Assembly: GCF_000300195.1 (NCBI RefSeq)
Contig: NZ_AMQH01000015.1
Coordinates: 158,309 to 222,308, forward strand
DNA from: Clostridium tunisiense TJ
GTDB taxonomy: Bacteria; Bacillota; Clostridia; Clostridiales; Clostridiaceae
DNA: 64,000 nucleotides
Direction: 5' to 3'
Position 1 is the first letter of the stretch. The number at the start of each line of letters is the position of its first letter. A program made the translations under genes and the position numbers. The notes beneath the pieces are model-generated. The model made no database searches and was not told where the DNA came from. It saw only the letters and a list, made by a program, of their open reading frames with translations. Positions 34,355 through 42,901 of this stretch are shown here, piece after piece.

Positions 34355-35198
34355 CATTACACTCCTCATAAATTTTTTTACACAGCTCTAGATTTAATCG
34401 GTGACCGGATCTGAAGCCTATCACATGTCCCTGTAACTTTTTACCAAGCAAGCTAAGGTCTCCGAGAAGGTCAAGGACTTTATGCCGAGCAGGTTCATTG
34501 GGCCATTTCCAAGACCTGTACTCAGCCCCGGATTTCACTACCAATACATTTGAGCTGACTTTCCCAGTTAGATTTACAACTTCTTCAACCTCTGACTCAA
34601 TTATATAAGAACGAGCATCTGACAGCTCCTTAGCAAAGGTTTCAGGAGTTATGTCCATTTCAGCTACTTGAGAAAACTCAGGCAGATTGGGATAGTCAAG
34701 GACATAGGTTAGTTTAAATCCATGGTAGGGAAGAGCTATAAGAAACTTTTCATATTCCATATCCCCTAAACTTTCACGCTTATATACAATAATGGGCTTA
34801 AGTATTTTTATGGTTTCCTTCTGGGCATTTTGCTTTACTATCCCAGCTCCTGTCAGGGCTCTTTTGAACTCTTTACTGCTGTAATCTTCTGTTACAGGCA
34901 GGCTGGCCTGCTCCAGCTCAATAAATACGTTGTCTAGTCCTAATCCTGATATGGCTGCCAAGGCATGCTCTGTGTGTTCAATGCGAACATCTCCATCAGC
35001 AAGAGAAGTCCATCTGTAATCAACCTTTGCTTTTTCAAATGAGCACTTTACTTTAGGGCAACCAGGCAGGTCATTACGGATAAATATTATACCAGTACTT
35101 GGCGGGGCTGGATAAAAAGTTACCTTTGCATCAGTTTCACCAGCAATGCTAGTACCCGTTACAGAAACTCTTTGTTTAATAGTTTTCTGATTATCCAT
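34338..35198 (-). CDS. LpxC-like UDP-3-O-acyl-GlcNAc deacetylase homologue
   Basis: A 286-residue homologue of LpxC, the zinc deacetylase of lipid A synthesis. It aligns along its length: IKQRVSVTGTSIAGETDAKVTFYPAPPSTGIIF at the N-terminus, VRIEHTEHALAAISGLGLDNV (Glu77 base, His78 zinc ligand) and RHKVLDLLGDL (His and Asp ligands), then GFRSGHRLN (catalytic His). All known active-site residues appear present, so it should be active. Gram-positives make no lipid A, so the substrate must differ, most likely an N-acetylated UDP-amino sugar of this operon. TTG 35219 is an alternative start. Confidence 0.88.
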   Translation of the reverse strand: MDNQKTIKQRVSVTGTSIAGETDAKVTFYPAPPSTGIIFIRNDLPGCPKVKCSFEKAKVDYRWTSLADGDVRIEHTEHALAAISGLGLDNVFIELEQASLPVTEDYSSKEFKRALTGAGIVKQNAQKETIKILKPIIVYKRESLGDMEYEKFLIALPYHGFKLTYVLDYPNLPEFSQVAEMDITPETFAKELSDARSYIIESEVEEVVNLTGKVSSNVLVVKSGAEYRSWKWPNEPARHKVLDLLGDLSLLGKKLQGHVIGFRSGHRLNLELCKKIYEECNDDCFS

Positions 35199-35205
35199 TT
35201 CAACT

Positions 35206-36180
35206 TCAATTCCTTTCAACTAAATTGCAAAAATCAAGAATTTGTCTGGCCCGTTCCTTATAAGTATGTTTTAAATAAACCTCCCGCTGCCCATTGCGCG
35301 CTATCTCTTGCCGTGCTGCGGTATTTTTAAGAAAATAATTTACCAGGTTAACTGTATCTTCTGGAGAAGAGGCACAGGATAGGTGAACATTATTTGTAAA
35401 CAGCTTGGTGACAGATTGTGTTGGTACCGTAAGCAAAAAACCGCCGGAACCCAGCACTTCAAAGGTCCGAGAGGTTAACATGTCATGGTCATTTTGCAAA
35501 CCTAATATAATTCTAGCTGAATTATATACTTTATTTGTTTCCTCATAAGGTAGTTCACCTTTAATCATATGAGTTGGGATCTTAAAACCCATTAACTCCT
35601 CATTAAAATGATCCCATCGCTTACCCCAAATAGCAATGTTATAGCCCCTTTCCACCAAAGGCTTAAGTAATATCTGAACGCTATCCTTCCGATACGACTT
35701 CCACTCTCTTCCTCCATTGCCGATTAAAACTACATCATAATCATATTTACTGTTTGGAGGTTCATTCTTATTGAACTGAGGATTACAGCCAAAGTCCAGA
35801 TGCTCGGCGGGAAGCCCAAGCTCCCTGTATTTATTTACACTACCAGGATGTATAGTCATAACTGCATTAGGTTTATAGGTTTCAATACACCTGAAGGAAC
35901 ACTTTTCCGTCCATCTTGGATCTTCAGTTGCCCAATAGACATGTTTCACCTTATATTTAGAAGCTCTTTTCGTAAGCTCCTCTATATACTCACGGCTATA
36001 CCTGCGATAAGCCCATCCCATTGTTATCATAATATCAGGCCTAAAGTTGTCAATTGCGTCTGTTATAGAACTTCTACTTAAATCCCTTAGGATAAAAACA
36101 GGGCAGTTCAGTTCCCTAAAGCCCTGGGGTAGCCCAAGAGTATATTTAGAACTATGTGCAAAAAACAGTATTCTTTTCAT
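35206..36180 (-). CDS. CgeB-like glycosyltransferase
   Basis: A 324-residue GT-B-fold glycosyltransferase of the CgeB type. N-terminal domain: ILFFAHSSKYTLGLPQGF and DIMITMGWAYRRY. C-terminal donor domain: YDVVLIGNGGREWKSYRKD, ARIILGLQNDHDMLTSRTFEVLGSGGFLLT with the acidic motif near TFE. CgeB proteins glycosylate the outer spore layer in Bacillus, so a spore or surface glycan is a reasonable guess. The ATG at 36180 has AGAGGTG six nt upstream and begins three bases after the WbqC stop. Confidence 0.85.
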   Translation of the reverse strand: MKRILFFAHSSKYTLGLPQGFRELNCPVFILRDLSRSSITDAIDNFRPDIMITMGWAYRRYSREYIEELTKRASKYKVKHVYWATEDPRWTEKCSFRCIETYKPNAVMTIHPGSVNKYRELGLPAEHLDFGCNPQFNKNEPPNSKYDYDVVLIGNGGREWKSYRKDSVQILLKPLVERGYNIAIWGKRWDHFNEELMGFKIPTHMIKGELPYEETNKVYNSARIILGLQNDHDMLTSRTFEVLGSGGFLLTVPTQSVTKLFTNNVHLSCASSPEDTVNLVNYFLKNTAARQEIARNGQREVYLKHTYKERARQILDFCNLVERN

Positions 36181-36182
36181 AC

Positions 36183-36872
36183 CTACACCTCTTTCAACAA
36201 AAGCTTGCGTGTGCCCTTTGGCCCACAATTAAATAACATATCAACTATAGACAAATTGGGTATAAAGTCTCCCCAAAGCTGGGGATAGGCTATAGGCTCA
36301 TACTCCAAATACTCGAATTTAATACCTTGTTTTTCAAAAATCTCTGGCTTAATATATGCCTTTCCTCCAATACCGGACAAATAACTGTCAGCAGAAAAGT
36401 GGCTGCAGATTGCAGCTATAAGTTCATTTTTTCGAAGCTGAGAAAATTGAGGTAAATCTGATGTAAACACAAGCTTTGTTTTAAGTTCCAGCAGGTCATG
36501 TACCAGCTTGATAAAACCTATGTTGGTATCTACAAGACATCCAGTATCTTGCAATACCTGTTCCATCATGGGGAAAACTTCTTTGAAATAAGGTGCCTTT
36601 GCGTAGTTTACTTTCAGTGCCATAAGATGATTGCTTTTCCAACCTGGTATCACAGTAACTTCATTAAACCGTTGCAAGCCCATGCCTTTGCGTTTCACCG
36701 GCACAGTTAGCAGCTGAGTCCCTTGGGAAGTTTTGATAAGATTCCTATTATCTAGTGAACTGCCTGTTTGAAACTGAGCAGTATCTAGAATGAAAAAAAT
36801 ATCACATTGTGCCATCTTAACAAAATATCCTGGCCAGGGAATATAATTCGGTTGATGACCTGCTAATTTCAT
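36183..36872 (-). CDS. WbqC-family protein
   Basis: A 229-residue WbqC-like protein with the typical opening LAGHQPNYIPWPGYFVKMAQCDIFFILDTAQFQ, then RNLIKTSQGTQLLTVPV. The WbqC family occurs in O-antigen and other glycan or natural-product clusters; its exact reaction is uncertain (putative acyl or aminoacyl transferase). AAAGGAG lies 7 nt before the ATG. That site follows directly on the end of repeat family 2 copy B. Confidence 0.88.
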   Translation of the reverse strand: MKLAGHQPNYIPWPGYFVKMAQCDIFFILDTAQFQTGSSLDNRNLIKTSQGTQLLTVPVKRKGMGLQRFNEVTVIPGWKSNHLMALKVNYAKAPYFKEVFPMMEQVLQDTGCLVDTNIGFIKLVHDLLELKTKLVFTSDLPQFSQLRKNELIAAICSHFSADSYLSGIGGKAYIKPEIFEKQGIKFEYLEYEPIAYPQLWGDFIPNLSIVDMLFNCGPKGTRKLLLKEV

Positions 36873-36884
36873 TGCCTCACTCCT

Positions 36885-37083
36885 TTAAATAATGAACAAG
36901 TTCATTTTGTTAATCTTCATTTTAATGAAACACTTTGGAAGCAGATTTAGACCGAACAAATTACGTTTGTGAACAAAGATACCTTTATTACGCCAAAGCA
37001 ACTTATCTCAGCTGAACAACTGCAAGTCTGCTAAGCAGACAACTTAGAAGATGCCAGACTTGAAGCTTCCAAAATGTTGTTAA
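36885..37083 (-). repeat. repeat family 2, copy B, inside the operon
   Basis: 199 bp, inverted relative to copy A. It runs from TTAAATAATGAACAAGTTCATT to CTTCCAAAATGTTGTTAA and fits exactly between the stop codon of the upstream gene (37085) and the Shine-Dalgarno of wbqC. Largest and most complete copy. Confidence 0.75.
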
Positions 37084-37084
37084 A

Positions 37085-38071
37085 TTATTTGTTATTCTTT
37101 ACTTCATATAAATAGCATTCTCTGAGTACCCCATGGCCACCATAGCCTTCTTTGAAACGGAACAGCCCTGCATTCACTCTACTTCCTTTTTCCTCAGTGG
37201 AAATACCCCAATCTAAATATGAAAAGCCGTTTTTTAGTCCCAATTCCATCATATGACCAAAAATAAGGTTTAAGGGCCGCTTATGCTGAAAACCATCGTG
37301 GTGGGCAATATAAAAACAGTTTATAACTTTGTCGTTGAGTAAAAATGCCAAAACACCCGCTGCAGGAGTTACTCCTTCATAGGCTGCAAAGAGTTTTATC
37401 CTGTCTGGATAAAGTGTTTTCAGATGTTTGATTTCATCTAATGTATGTGCGGGCTTTGCATTATGATTATGTTTAAGTTTATTTTCTAAGATAGGCCAAA
37501 AATCATTTATATTGGCATCCTCCACCACTGATAACCCACTTTTCAATGCCTTCTGATAGTTTCGAAAAGCTGTGTCACTCATTACTCGCTTTACAAAAGA
37601 TTCCTCACCTTTTTTTAACTCAAGCACTGTGGCCAGCTCTGTATACTCAATGCTAAAACCAGAAAACCTTAAAGCAAAGTCAAGTTGGTCCGAAAGCTCC
37701 TTATGGTAAACCTTCGGAACAGGTTTTAGCCGTATATAGTCAAAACCAGCCATGGTGCTGTATTCCACAAGGGCACTTACGAGCTCCAAGGATTTTTTAG
37801 TACTTAGACTGGACTTTATTATGAGCCCTCCATGGGAAGCGCCGGGGTGAGAAATTAGTATGCGTTTATCCTCTTGTTCTACTACGGCAGCAGGAAGAAC
37901 TGCAATGATTCTCTTATCCTCCATAAATATCAGGGAATGATCTGAAAACCTGCCTGAAGGATGATAACCCAGGAATCTTCTCTCCTGCATAAAAGTGCCG
38001 TTAACTGAGGAACCCACAAATCCCTCCCATTCATTCTCAAGTTTTTTTGAATAGTTCTTTACAATTAACAT
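37085..38071 (-). CDS. FemAB/GNAT-like acyl- or aminoacyltransferase
   Basis: A 328-residue tandem-GNAT protein of the FemAB/acetyltransferase-6 type: LENEWEGFVGSSVNGTFMQERRFLGYHPSGRF at the N-terminus, HNHNAKPAHTLDEIKHLKTLYPDRIKLFAAYEGVTPAAGVLAF in the middle, and FSYLDWGISTEEKGSRVNAGLFRFKEGYGG at the end. Members transfer amino acids or acyl groups to amino groups of cell-wall or sugar substrates. The aminotransferase- or LpxC-made amino group is an obvious acceptor (inference). Repeat family 2 copy B begins right after its stop codon. Confidence 0.75.
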   Translation of the reverse strand: MLIVKNYSKKLENEWEGFVGSSVNGTFMQERRFLGYHPSGRFSDHSLIFMEDKRIIAVLPAAVVEQEDKRILISHPGASHGGLIIKSSLSTKKSLELVSALVEYSTMAGFDYIRLKPVPKVYHKELSDQLDFALRFSGFSIEYTELATVLELKKGEESFVKRVMSDTAFRNYQKALKSGLSVVEDANINDFWPILENKLKHNHNAKPAHTLDEIKHLKTLYPDRIKLFAAYEGVTPAAGVLAFLLNDKVINCFYIAHHDGFQHKRPLNLIFGHMMELGLKNGFSYLDWGISTEEKGSRVNAGLFRFKEGYGGHGVLRECYLYEVKNNK

Positions 38072-38113
38072 AATTTCACCACACTTTCCTGATTATAGTG
38101 CTTACCATCTCCA

Positions 38114-39076
38114 TCAAAAGATGTTGATTTTCTCTCCGCCTTTTGCGAGAGATTCTGAAATACAATCAATTATTTTTGCCACAAATTCTATATTTTCTCT
38201 GCCGCTAATAGGTTCCTTGTTTTCTCTAATGCATTCCATAAAATGAAGACACTCCTGCGCCAGAGGTTCTAAATTGTTTTCCACTGCTAAAAAGTGCTCC
38301 TGCTCTCCGTTATGAAAGATTTTGATTTTTCTATCAGCAGTCTGCGTATCGTCAAATATCAATTTTGTTTTCGAACCAACCAGTGTGATTTTCCTAGTTT
38401 TTTCCCTATGAATAAAGCTAGCAAATATAGAAGCTATTTTACCATTGGGGAAACCCATCAGTATATTGATAACATTGTTATAAGGACTTTGAAAATATCT
38501 TTCACCATGGGCAATTACCCAAATAGGGTCCATCCCTATGAGGTGGCAGGAAAGATAAATATCATGAACTGCCAGATCATAAAGAACATCTACTTTGGGA
38601 GCCTGAGGAGTAGAACTGGTTCTGGACATGCTTAAGTAACATAAATCATCAAGAATATGTTTTTCTTCCAGAAGCCCCTTTATCTTTTTCACAGCAGGAT
38701 GGTAAATCAATGAATGGCCGGCCATCAATAGGGTGTTTTGATCAGCAGCCAATTTAGTTAAATCATCACTGTCTTTCCTGTTAATTGTCACAGGCTTTTC
38801 TACGAGAACAGCTTTGCCTTTGCTTATTGCTTCCTTCGCCAATATGTAATGACTTTCAGGTGTTGTGGCTATAATAACCCCTTGTACCTCATTGTCATTG
38901 AATATATCTGCTTTATTTTTAGTGAACCTGGTCTGAGGGTAAACAGCAGCTGCCTGAGTTAGCTTTTCATAGTCTAGGTCACAGGCCCACTTCAATTCAC
39001 AGTCCTCTATTGCATTTACAGTTTTCAGATAATTTTTTCCCCATTTTCCACAGCCTATCAAAGCAAGCTTCATCAT
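38114..39076 (-). CDS. Gfo/Idh/MocA-family NAD(P)-dependent sugar oxidoreductase
   Basis: A 320-residue dehydrogenase, first gene of the operon. The N-terminal Rossmann fold has ALIGCGKWGKNYLKTV and the EKPVTI motif (VLVEKPVTINRKDSD). The C-terminal alpha/beta domain has YDLAVHDIYLSCHLIG with the catalytic His region. By analogy with GnnA and WbpB it may oxidise the 3-position of a UDP-N-acetylated sugar to give the ketone used by the DegT aminotransferase. The second of the available starts, ATG 39076, has AGAGGTG six nt upstream. Confidence 0.88.
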   Translation of the reverse strand: MMKLALIGCGKWGKNYLKTVNAIEDCELKWACDLDYEKLTQAAAVYPQTRFTKNKADIFNDNEVQGVIIATTPESHYILAKEAISKGKAVLVEKPVTINRKDSDDLTKLAADQNTLLMAGHSLIYHPAVKKIKGLLEEKHILDDLCYLSMSRTSSTPQAPKVDVLYDLAVHDIYLSCHLIGMDPIWVIAHGERYFQSPYNNVINILMGFPNGKIASIFASFIHREKTRKITLVGSKTKLIFDDTQTADRKIKIFHNGEQEHFLAVENNLEPLAQECLHFMECIRENKEPISGRENIEFVAKIIDCISESLAKGGEKINIF

Positions 39077-39364
39077 TTTAGTCACCTCTCAATTACATAC
39101 TAATTAAATGCCGGAGCACCATAAATTAATATATTCACACATCATAGAAAATGTTACTTACATTAGGGATCCTTAGCTGGTAAAAGGAAAAAAAAGGGTA
39201 TTTGTAATAGTAAATGAAACTAATAAGTTATCTGTGATATAAGTTACGGCTTAAGTGATAATTAAAAGGTATAATAAACAATTAACGGATGTTTCAAGTA
39301 ATGGTGGCTTACAGAATAACGTAAAAGTTTATAAATTTAATTTTATCACGGAGGGAAGACAGAT

Positions 39365-39718
39365 ATGAAAGTTGCAATTTTAGTAAATGAAGATACCATG
39401 GATAGATGTATTGGAAAAGGGTGTTTTAACGCTTTTAATAAAAGAATTGATTCCTTTAAAGGTTATGATAATGAGGTAGAGCTAATAGCATTTACCCATG
39501 TAGGTGGAGACTTAGAACATAAAATTGAAAAATTAATCAATAATGGTGTTGAAGTAGTACATCTTTCAACCTGCCTTAGAGCAAGGTATGAAGGCTATGA
39601 CAATTTAGCTAATCGCCTTGCTCAGCATTTTAAAGTTGTGGGATATACCCATGGATCAGAAAATCGCAAGAATAGAGATACAATAAGTTTGGAGCAATGT
39701 AAGGGCTGCAAACTATAA
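39365..39718 (+). CDS. CGGC-domain protein
   Basis: A 117-residue protein of the CGGC domain family, proposed to bind metal through conserved Cys residues. Visible are DRCIGKGCFNAFNKR near the N-terminus, STCLRARYEGY in the middle and a CKGCKL tail. The AVG-type opening MKVAILVNED begins a Rossmann-like strand. A strong GGAGGG site lies before the ATG. It is read divergently from the LpxC operon. Confidence 0.8.
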   Translation: MKVAILVNEDTMDRCIGKGCFNAFNKRIDSFKGYDNEVELIAFTHVGGDLEHKIEKLINNGVEVVHLSTCLRARYEGYDNLANRLAQHFKVVGYTHGSENRKNRDTISLEQCKGCKL

Positions 39719-39773
39719 ATGTGGTGCTATGTAGTGAAGTTATCCAGTTACTAGCAGGAATAGAAAAAGGGTA

Positions 39774-39822
39774 GTTACAGTGATACGGGAAACCGTAACA
39801 TAAGTAAATGAGGTTTATAGCC
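39774..39822 (+). repeat. repeat family 3, copy 3
   Basis: GTTACAGTGATACGGGAAACCGTAAC hairpin, then ATAAGTAAATGAGGTTT. It lies in the gap 39719-40139, which has no gene. Confidence 0.5.
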
Positions 39823-40139
39823 TTAGGCATTTATACAACTAGCCTAAGGCTATTTTTATAAGTGAAAATACTGTATCATAAATAATAGTTTACTTATAAA
39901 ATGTATTGTAATAAAATTAGGAACAAACTCCAGTGATAGACAAATAGTAGGGTGTCATTGAGTTAAACATAAATTTCTTACAAGCATTGTAGCATTATGA
40001 ACAATTTGTAGAAAACTCTAAAAAATGCAAATCCATAAGTATCATTGAGGTGACAACAGTGTGCTGGACTTGATGTACTAATTTTAAATATGATATAGTA
40101 TAATTTATAAAAAATATAACTAAATAAGAGGTACAAATT

Positions 40140-40550
40140 ATGATAAAACCAATTATAAAAGATATATTGTTTTTAGGACAAAAATCAGAAGATGCAACTA
40201 AAAATGATATAGTAGTGATTGATGATTTAATTGATACATTAAGAGCAAACCTTGAGAATTGTGTTGGATTGGCTGGTAATATGATTGGAGTAAAAAAGCG
40301 TATATTAGTATTTGCTGTAGGCAATCTTATTGTGCCTATGATAAATCCAGTTATATTAAATAAAGAAGGGATTTATGAAACTGAAGAGAGTTGTTTATCT
40401 TTAATTGGCTTTAGAAAAACAAAAAGATATAAAAAGATAGAAGTGGAATATCTTGATAGAGATTTTAAGAAGCAAAAACAAGTGTTTACTGAATTTATAG
40501 CACAAATAATTCAACATGAAATGGATCATTTTGAGGGTATAATAATCTAA
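40140..40550 (+). CDS. divergent peptide deformylase
   Basis: A 136-residue peptide deformylase homologue, the metalloenzyme that removes N-formyl from nascent proteins. The zinc/iron motif HEMDH (His126, Glu127, His130) and the Cys motif EESCLSL (Cys85) are intact. Motif 1, normally G(L/I)AA.Q, is GLAGNM here, so the conserved Gln is Met48. I recall similar GLA-N-M forms in other clostridia, so it is probably a subfamily and not a broken gene. It may act on unusual substrates or resist deformylase inhibitors (inference). Confidence 0.85.
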   Translation: MIKPIIKDILFLGQKSEDATKNDIVVIDDLIDTLRANLENCVGLAGNMIGVKKRILVFAVGNLIVPMINPVILNKEGIYETEESCLSLIGFRKTKRYKKIEVEYLDRDFKKQKQVFTEFIAQIIQHEMDHFEGIII

Positions 40551-40720
40551 TTTAATAATTAAAATATGAAGTAATTATTAGCCTAGAAATCATTGAGAAA
40601 CATGTGAGGTTCTCCTCTGATCATTAATTAATAATGATTAGGGCTACTGTTATTTAGAAACATAGTATATACTTGATTAGAACAGAAATAGGTATTAAAA
40701 AAAAGAAAGAGAGCGAAAAA

Positions 40721-40981
40721 ATGGAAAAGTTATTTAAAGCAATAGAGGAAAAGATAAGAAAGTCAGGATATCCTGGAGAAGTCAGTGGAGAGGAAATCTA
40801 CACTGAAATAAGTGATGAGGTCGAAGATCAAGAAGAAGGAAGTTACTTATTTATGAAGAAACAAAGCGATGATATCATGTTTGAATACAGAGTGGATATT
40901 TTAGAAGACAATATTAATTTAACAACCCTCACCATACATACATCACAGAGAAAATACTTTATTGATTTTGATGCTGAATAG
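40721..40981 (+). CDS. conserved clostridial small protein, unknown
   Basis: An 86-residue acidic protein (MEKLFKAIEEKIRKSGYPGEVSGEEIYTEISDEV..., YLFMKKQSDDIMFEYRVDI...). Its composition and spacing suggest one helix followed by a beta-sheet. I recall close relatives in many clostridia without a function. A start at 40673 would add 16 Lys-rich residues and is not favoured. Confidence 0.65.
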   Translation: MEKLFKAIEEKIRKSGYPGEVSGEEIYTEISDEVEDQEEGSYLFMKKQSDDIMFEYRVDILEDNINLTTLTIHTSQRKYFIDFDAE

Positions 40982-41154
40982 ATAGAAGTATTATGTCCAA
41001 TACCACCACCTTAGCTATAATGAAGTAATTCACCAATAAACCAGGAGGGTAAAACCTTCAAAACCCACCGAGCTATTCACTACGGATTTTGAAATGTTAC
41101 TTTGAAAATAAACCATATTTATCAATAATACGCAATCAAGAATAAAATGAAAAA

Positions 41155-41211
41155 AACCACATTTATAATAAATACGATGAACCATATCATAAGTAACTAA
41201 GGTTTCTAGAG
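41155..41211 (+). repeat. repeat family 3, copy 4
   Basis: AACCACATTTATAATAAA, then GATGAACCATATCATAAGTAACTAAGGTTT. It occupies part of the gap 40982-41418. Confidence 0.5.
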
Positions 41212-41271
41212 ATATGTTTCTGCATAAGACCCATGTGGAGTGTGTGGTGTTTATAGAGATAGTTTCTTATG

Positions 41272-41340
41272 TTCCCTCTGACATATATATAATGTACCCT
41301 TTGTAAAGGACATTTTATATATGTTAGAGGGAATTTTTTT
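41272..41340 (+). terminator. long near-perfect hairpin with T7
   Basis: A 24-nt left arm (41272-41295) pairs with 41310-41333 with few mismatches, followed by TTTTTTT. No gene ends nearby; it sits 79 bp upstream of the next gene, so it could be an attenuator for it. Confidence 0.7.
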
Positions 41341-41418
41341 ATGTAGGAACTGTACTCTCACATATAAAAGATACCTGCATATACTGGCTATAGTATAAAT
41401 TTAAAGGGATGTAGTAAT

Positions 41419-42696
41419 ATGTGGAATAGTAAATATATTCAGGATACAATAAAAAGATTTTTACCGCCCATGGCAGAAATTGTCTTATTGAAGATGCCAT
41501 ATAAAACACCAGTAGTAGGTATGGCAGATCTGGATGGAGACGGGTTGCCAGAATTAGTTGGGGCATATTACTGGCAAGGTGAAATTTATATTATTGTATT
41601 AAAATGCTCTTATAATCATTGGTATGTGGCAGATACAATAAAAGGCAAGGGCTATAATATAACATATTTTGGAGTGGCTCCAATAATTAGCAGGAAAGAG
41701 AATAACTTAATAGTAGGGTGGCAGGTTGGAGCAATATGGTCAGATCTTAGTGTTTATGAATGGACAAATAAAGGTTTAAAGGATTTAATTAATGGAAACA
41801 AATATTTTAGTAGGATAGAAGTAGAAGATATAAAAGGCACTGAAGGCAGTGATGGACTGTATGAACTAGCCCTCTGGAGGCATGATACAGGAGATGCTTA
41901 TAAGGTAGATATATATAGGTGGCTCAATGACAGGTTTGTATTGGCCACAGATTTATACCCCCAATATTTTAAGAAAGTAGTTAATTACTATCAGAAGCTT
42001 TTGGAAAAGAAGGATTCAACTACCTATTGGTATTACCTGGCAGATGCACAAATAAAAACAGGTGATACTAAGGAGGCATTGAAGTCCATTGATAAGGCAT
42101 TAGATTCTAAATATCCCTATCCCTCTAAAGAAGAATTGCTTAGTTTGAAAAACCAAATACTACAGAATAGACTTTATCCCAATCAACTAGGGATAGATTT
42201 TTCATCAGTAAAAGCTATTAACTCTGAAACTGAGAGAGATTTAAACCTTGAAGAAGCTATAAAAAAAGAATTTGATTTAAATGAAGATGTGGGAAATATA
42301 AGATATTATTATAATAAAATAGACCTTAATGGAGATGGAATTCCAGAGGTATTCGTATATCTAGTTGGCCCCTATGTCTGTGGTACTGGTGGATGCAGTG
42401 GGGTAATTTTCAAACAGGGAAATGGTGAATACAAAGTGCTGTCAAGATTTTCGCTTGTGAGAAATCCAGTGATTATAAGTAATACTAAAACAAATGGTTA
42501 TAGAGATATAATTATGTATGTCTCTGGTGGAGGTATAAAAAGCTTCTTCGCAAGGGTTAGATATGATGGCAAAACATACCCAATGAATCCATCTATAGAG
42601 CCCAAGGTACAAATAGGTACAAAAGTAAATGGAGTAGCAATTATTGCTGATGACATAGCTAAAAACCCAGGAATAAGTTTGGGAATTAGTGATTAA
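41419..42696 (+). CDS. FG-GAP/EF-hand-like repeat and TPR protein
   Basis: A 425-residue protein of mixed build. DLDGDGLPELV near residue 37 and DLNGDGIPEVF near 299 are calcium-binding DxDxDG loops as in FG-GAP/VCBS or dockerin-type repeats. Residues about 185-240 look like one or two TPR units (YYQKLLEKKDSTTYWYYLADAQIKTGDTKEALKSIDKAL). The C-terminal domain is beta-rich. There is no signal peptide, although FG-GAP proteins are usually extracellular. The function is unknown. Confidence 0.65.
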   Translation: MWNSKYIQDTIKRFLPPMAEIVLLKMPYKTPVVGMADLDGDGLPELVGAYYWQGEIYIIVLKCSYNHWYVADTIKGKGYNITYFGVAPIISRKENNLIVGWQVGAIWSDLSVYEWTNKGLKDLINGNKYFSRIEVEDIKGTEGSDGLYELALWRHDTGDAYKVDIYRWLNDRFVLATDLYPQYFKKVVNYYQKLLEKKDSTTYWYYLADAQIKTGDTKEALKSIDKALDSKYPYPSKEELLSLKNQILQNRLYPNQLGIDFSSVKAINSETERDLNLEEAIKKEFDLNEDVGNIRYYYNKIDLNGDGIPEVFVYLVGPYVCGTGGCSGVIFKQGNGEYKVLSRFSLVRNPVIISNTKTNGYRDIIMYVSGGGIKSFFARVRYDGKTYPMNPSIEPKVQIGTKVNGVAIIADDIAKNPGISLGISD

Positions 42697-42813
42697 TTAA
42701 TCTCAGGTGCAGGAGTTATCGCTGTATAAGAGTTAAGATTAACTTATTTTTCATTAATGAATATACCAAAAATTACCCATAGAGTAGGGAGAGTATCCCA
42801 TATCATGAACAAT

Positions 42814-42864
42814 ACAGAATGATTTATGATTATATAACTATAGATATTTAGTGATATAATTTAT
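42814..42864 (+). repeat. promoter-region repeat, copy 1
   Basis: ACAGAATGATTTATGATTATATAACT..TAGATATTTAGTGATATAATTTAT, found again almost unchanged at 48584-48634. It contains a likely -10 (GATATAAT) for the following hydrolase. Confidence 0.6.
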
Positions 42865-42901
42865 CTATGAATAGTAGATTACCAATAATGGAGGCACCAA
42901 A

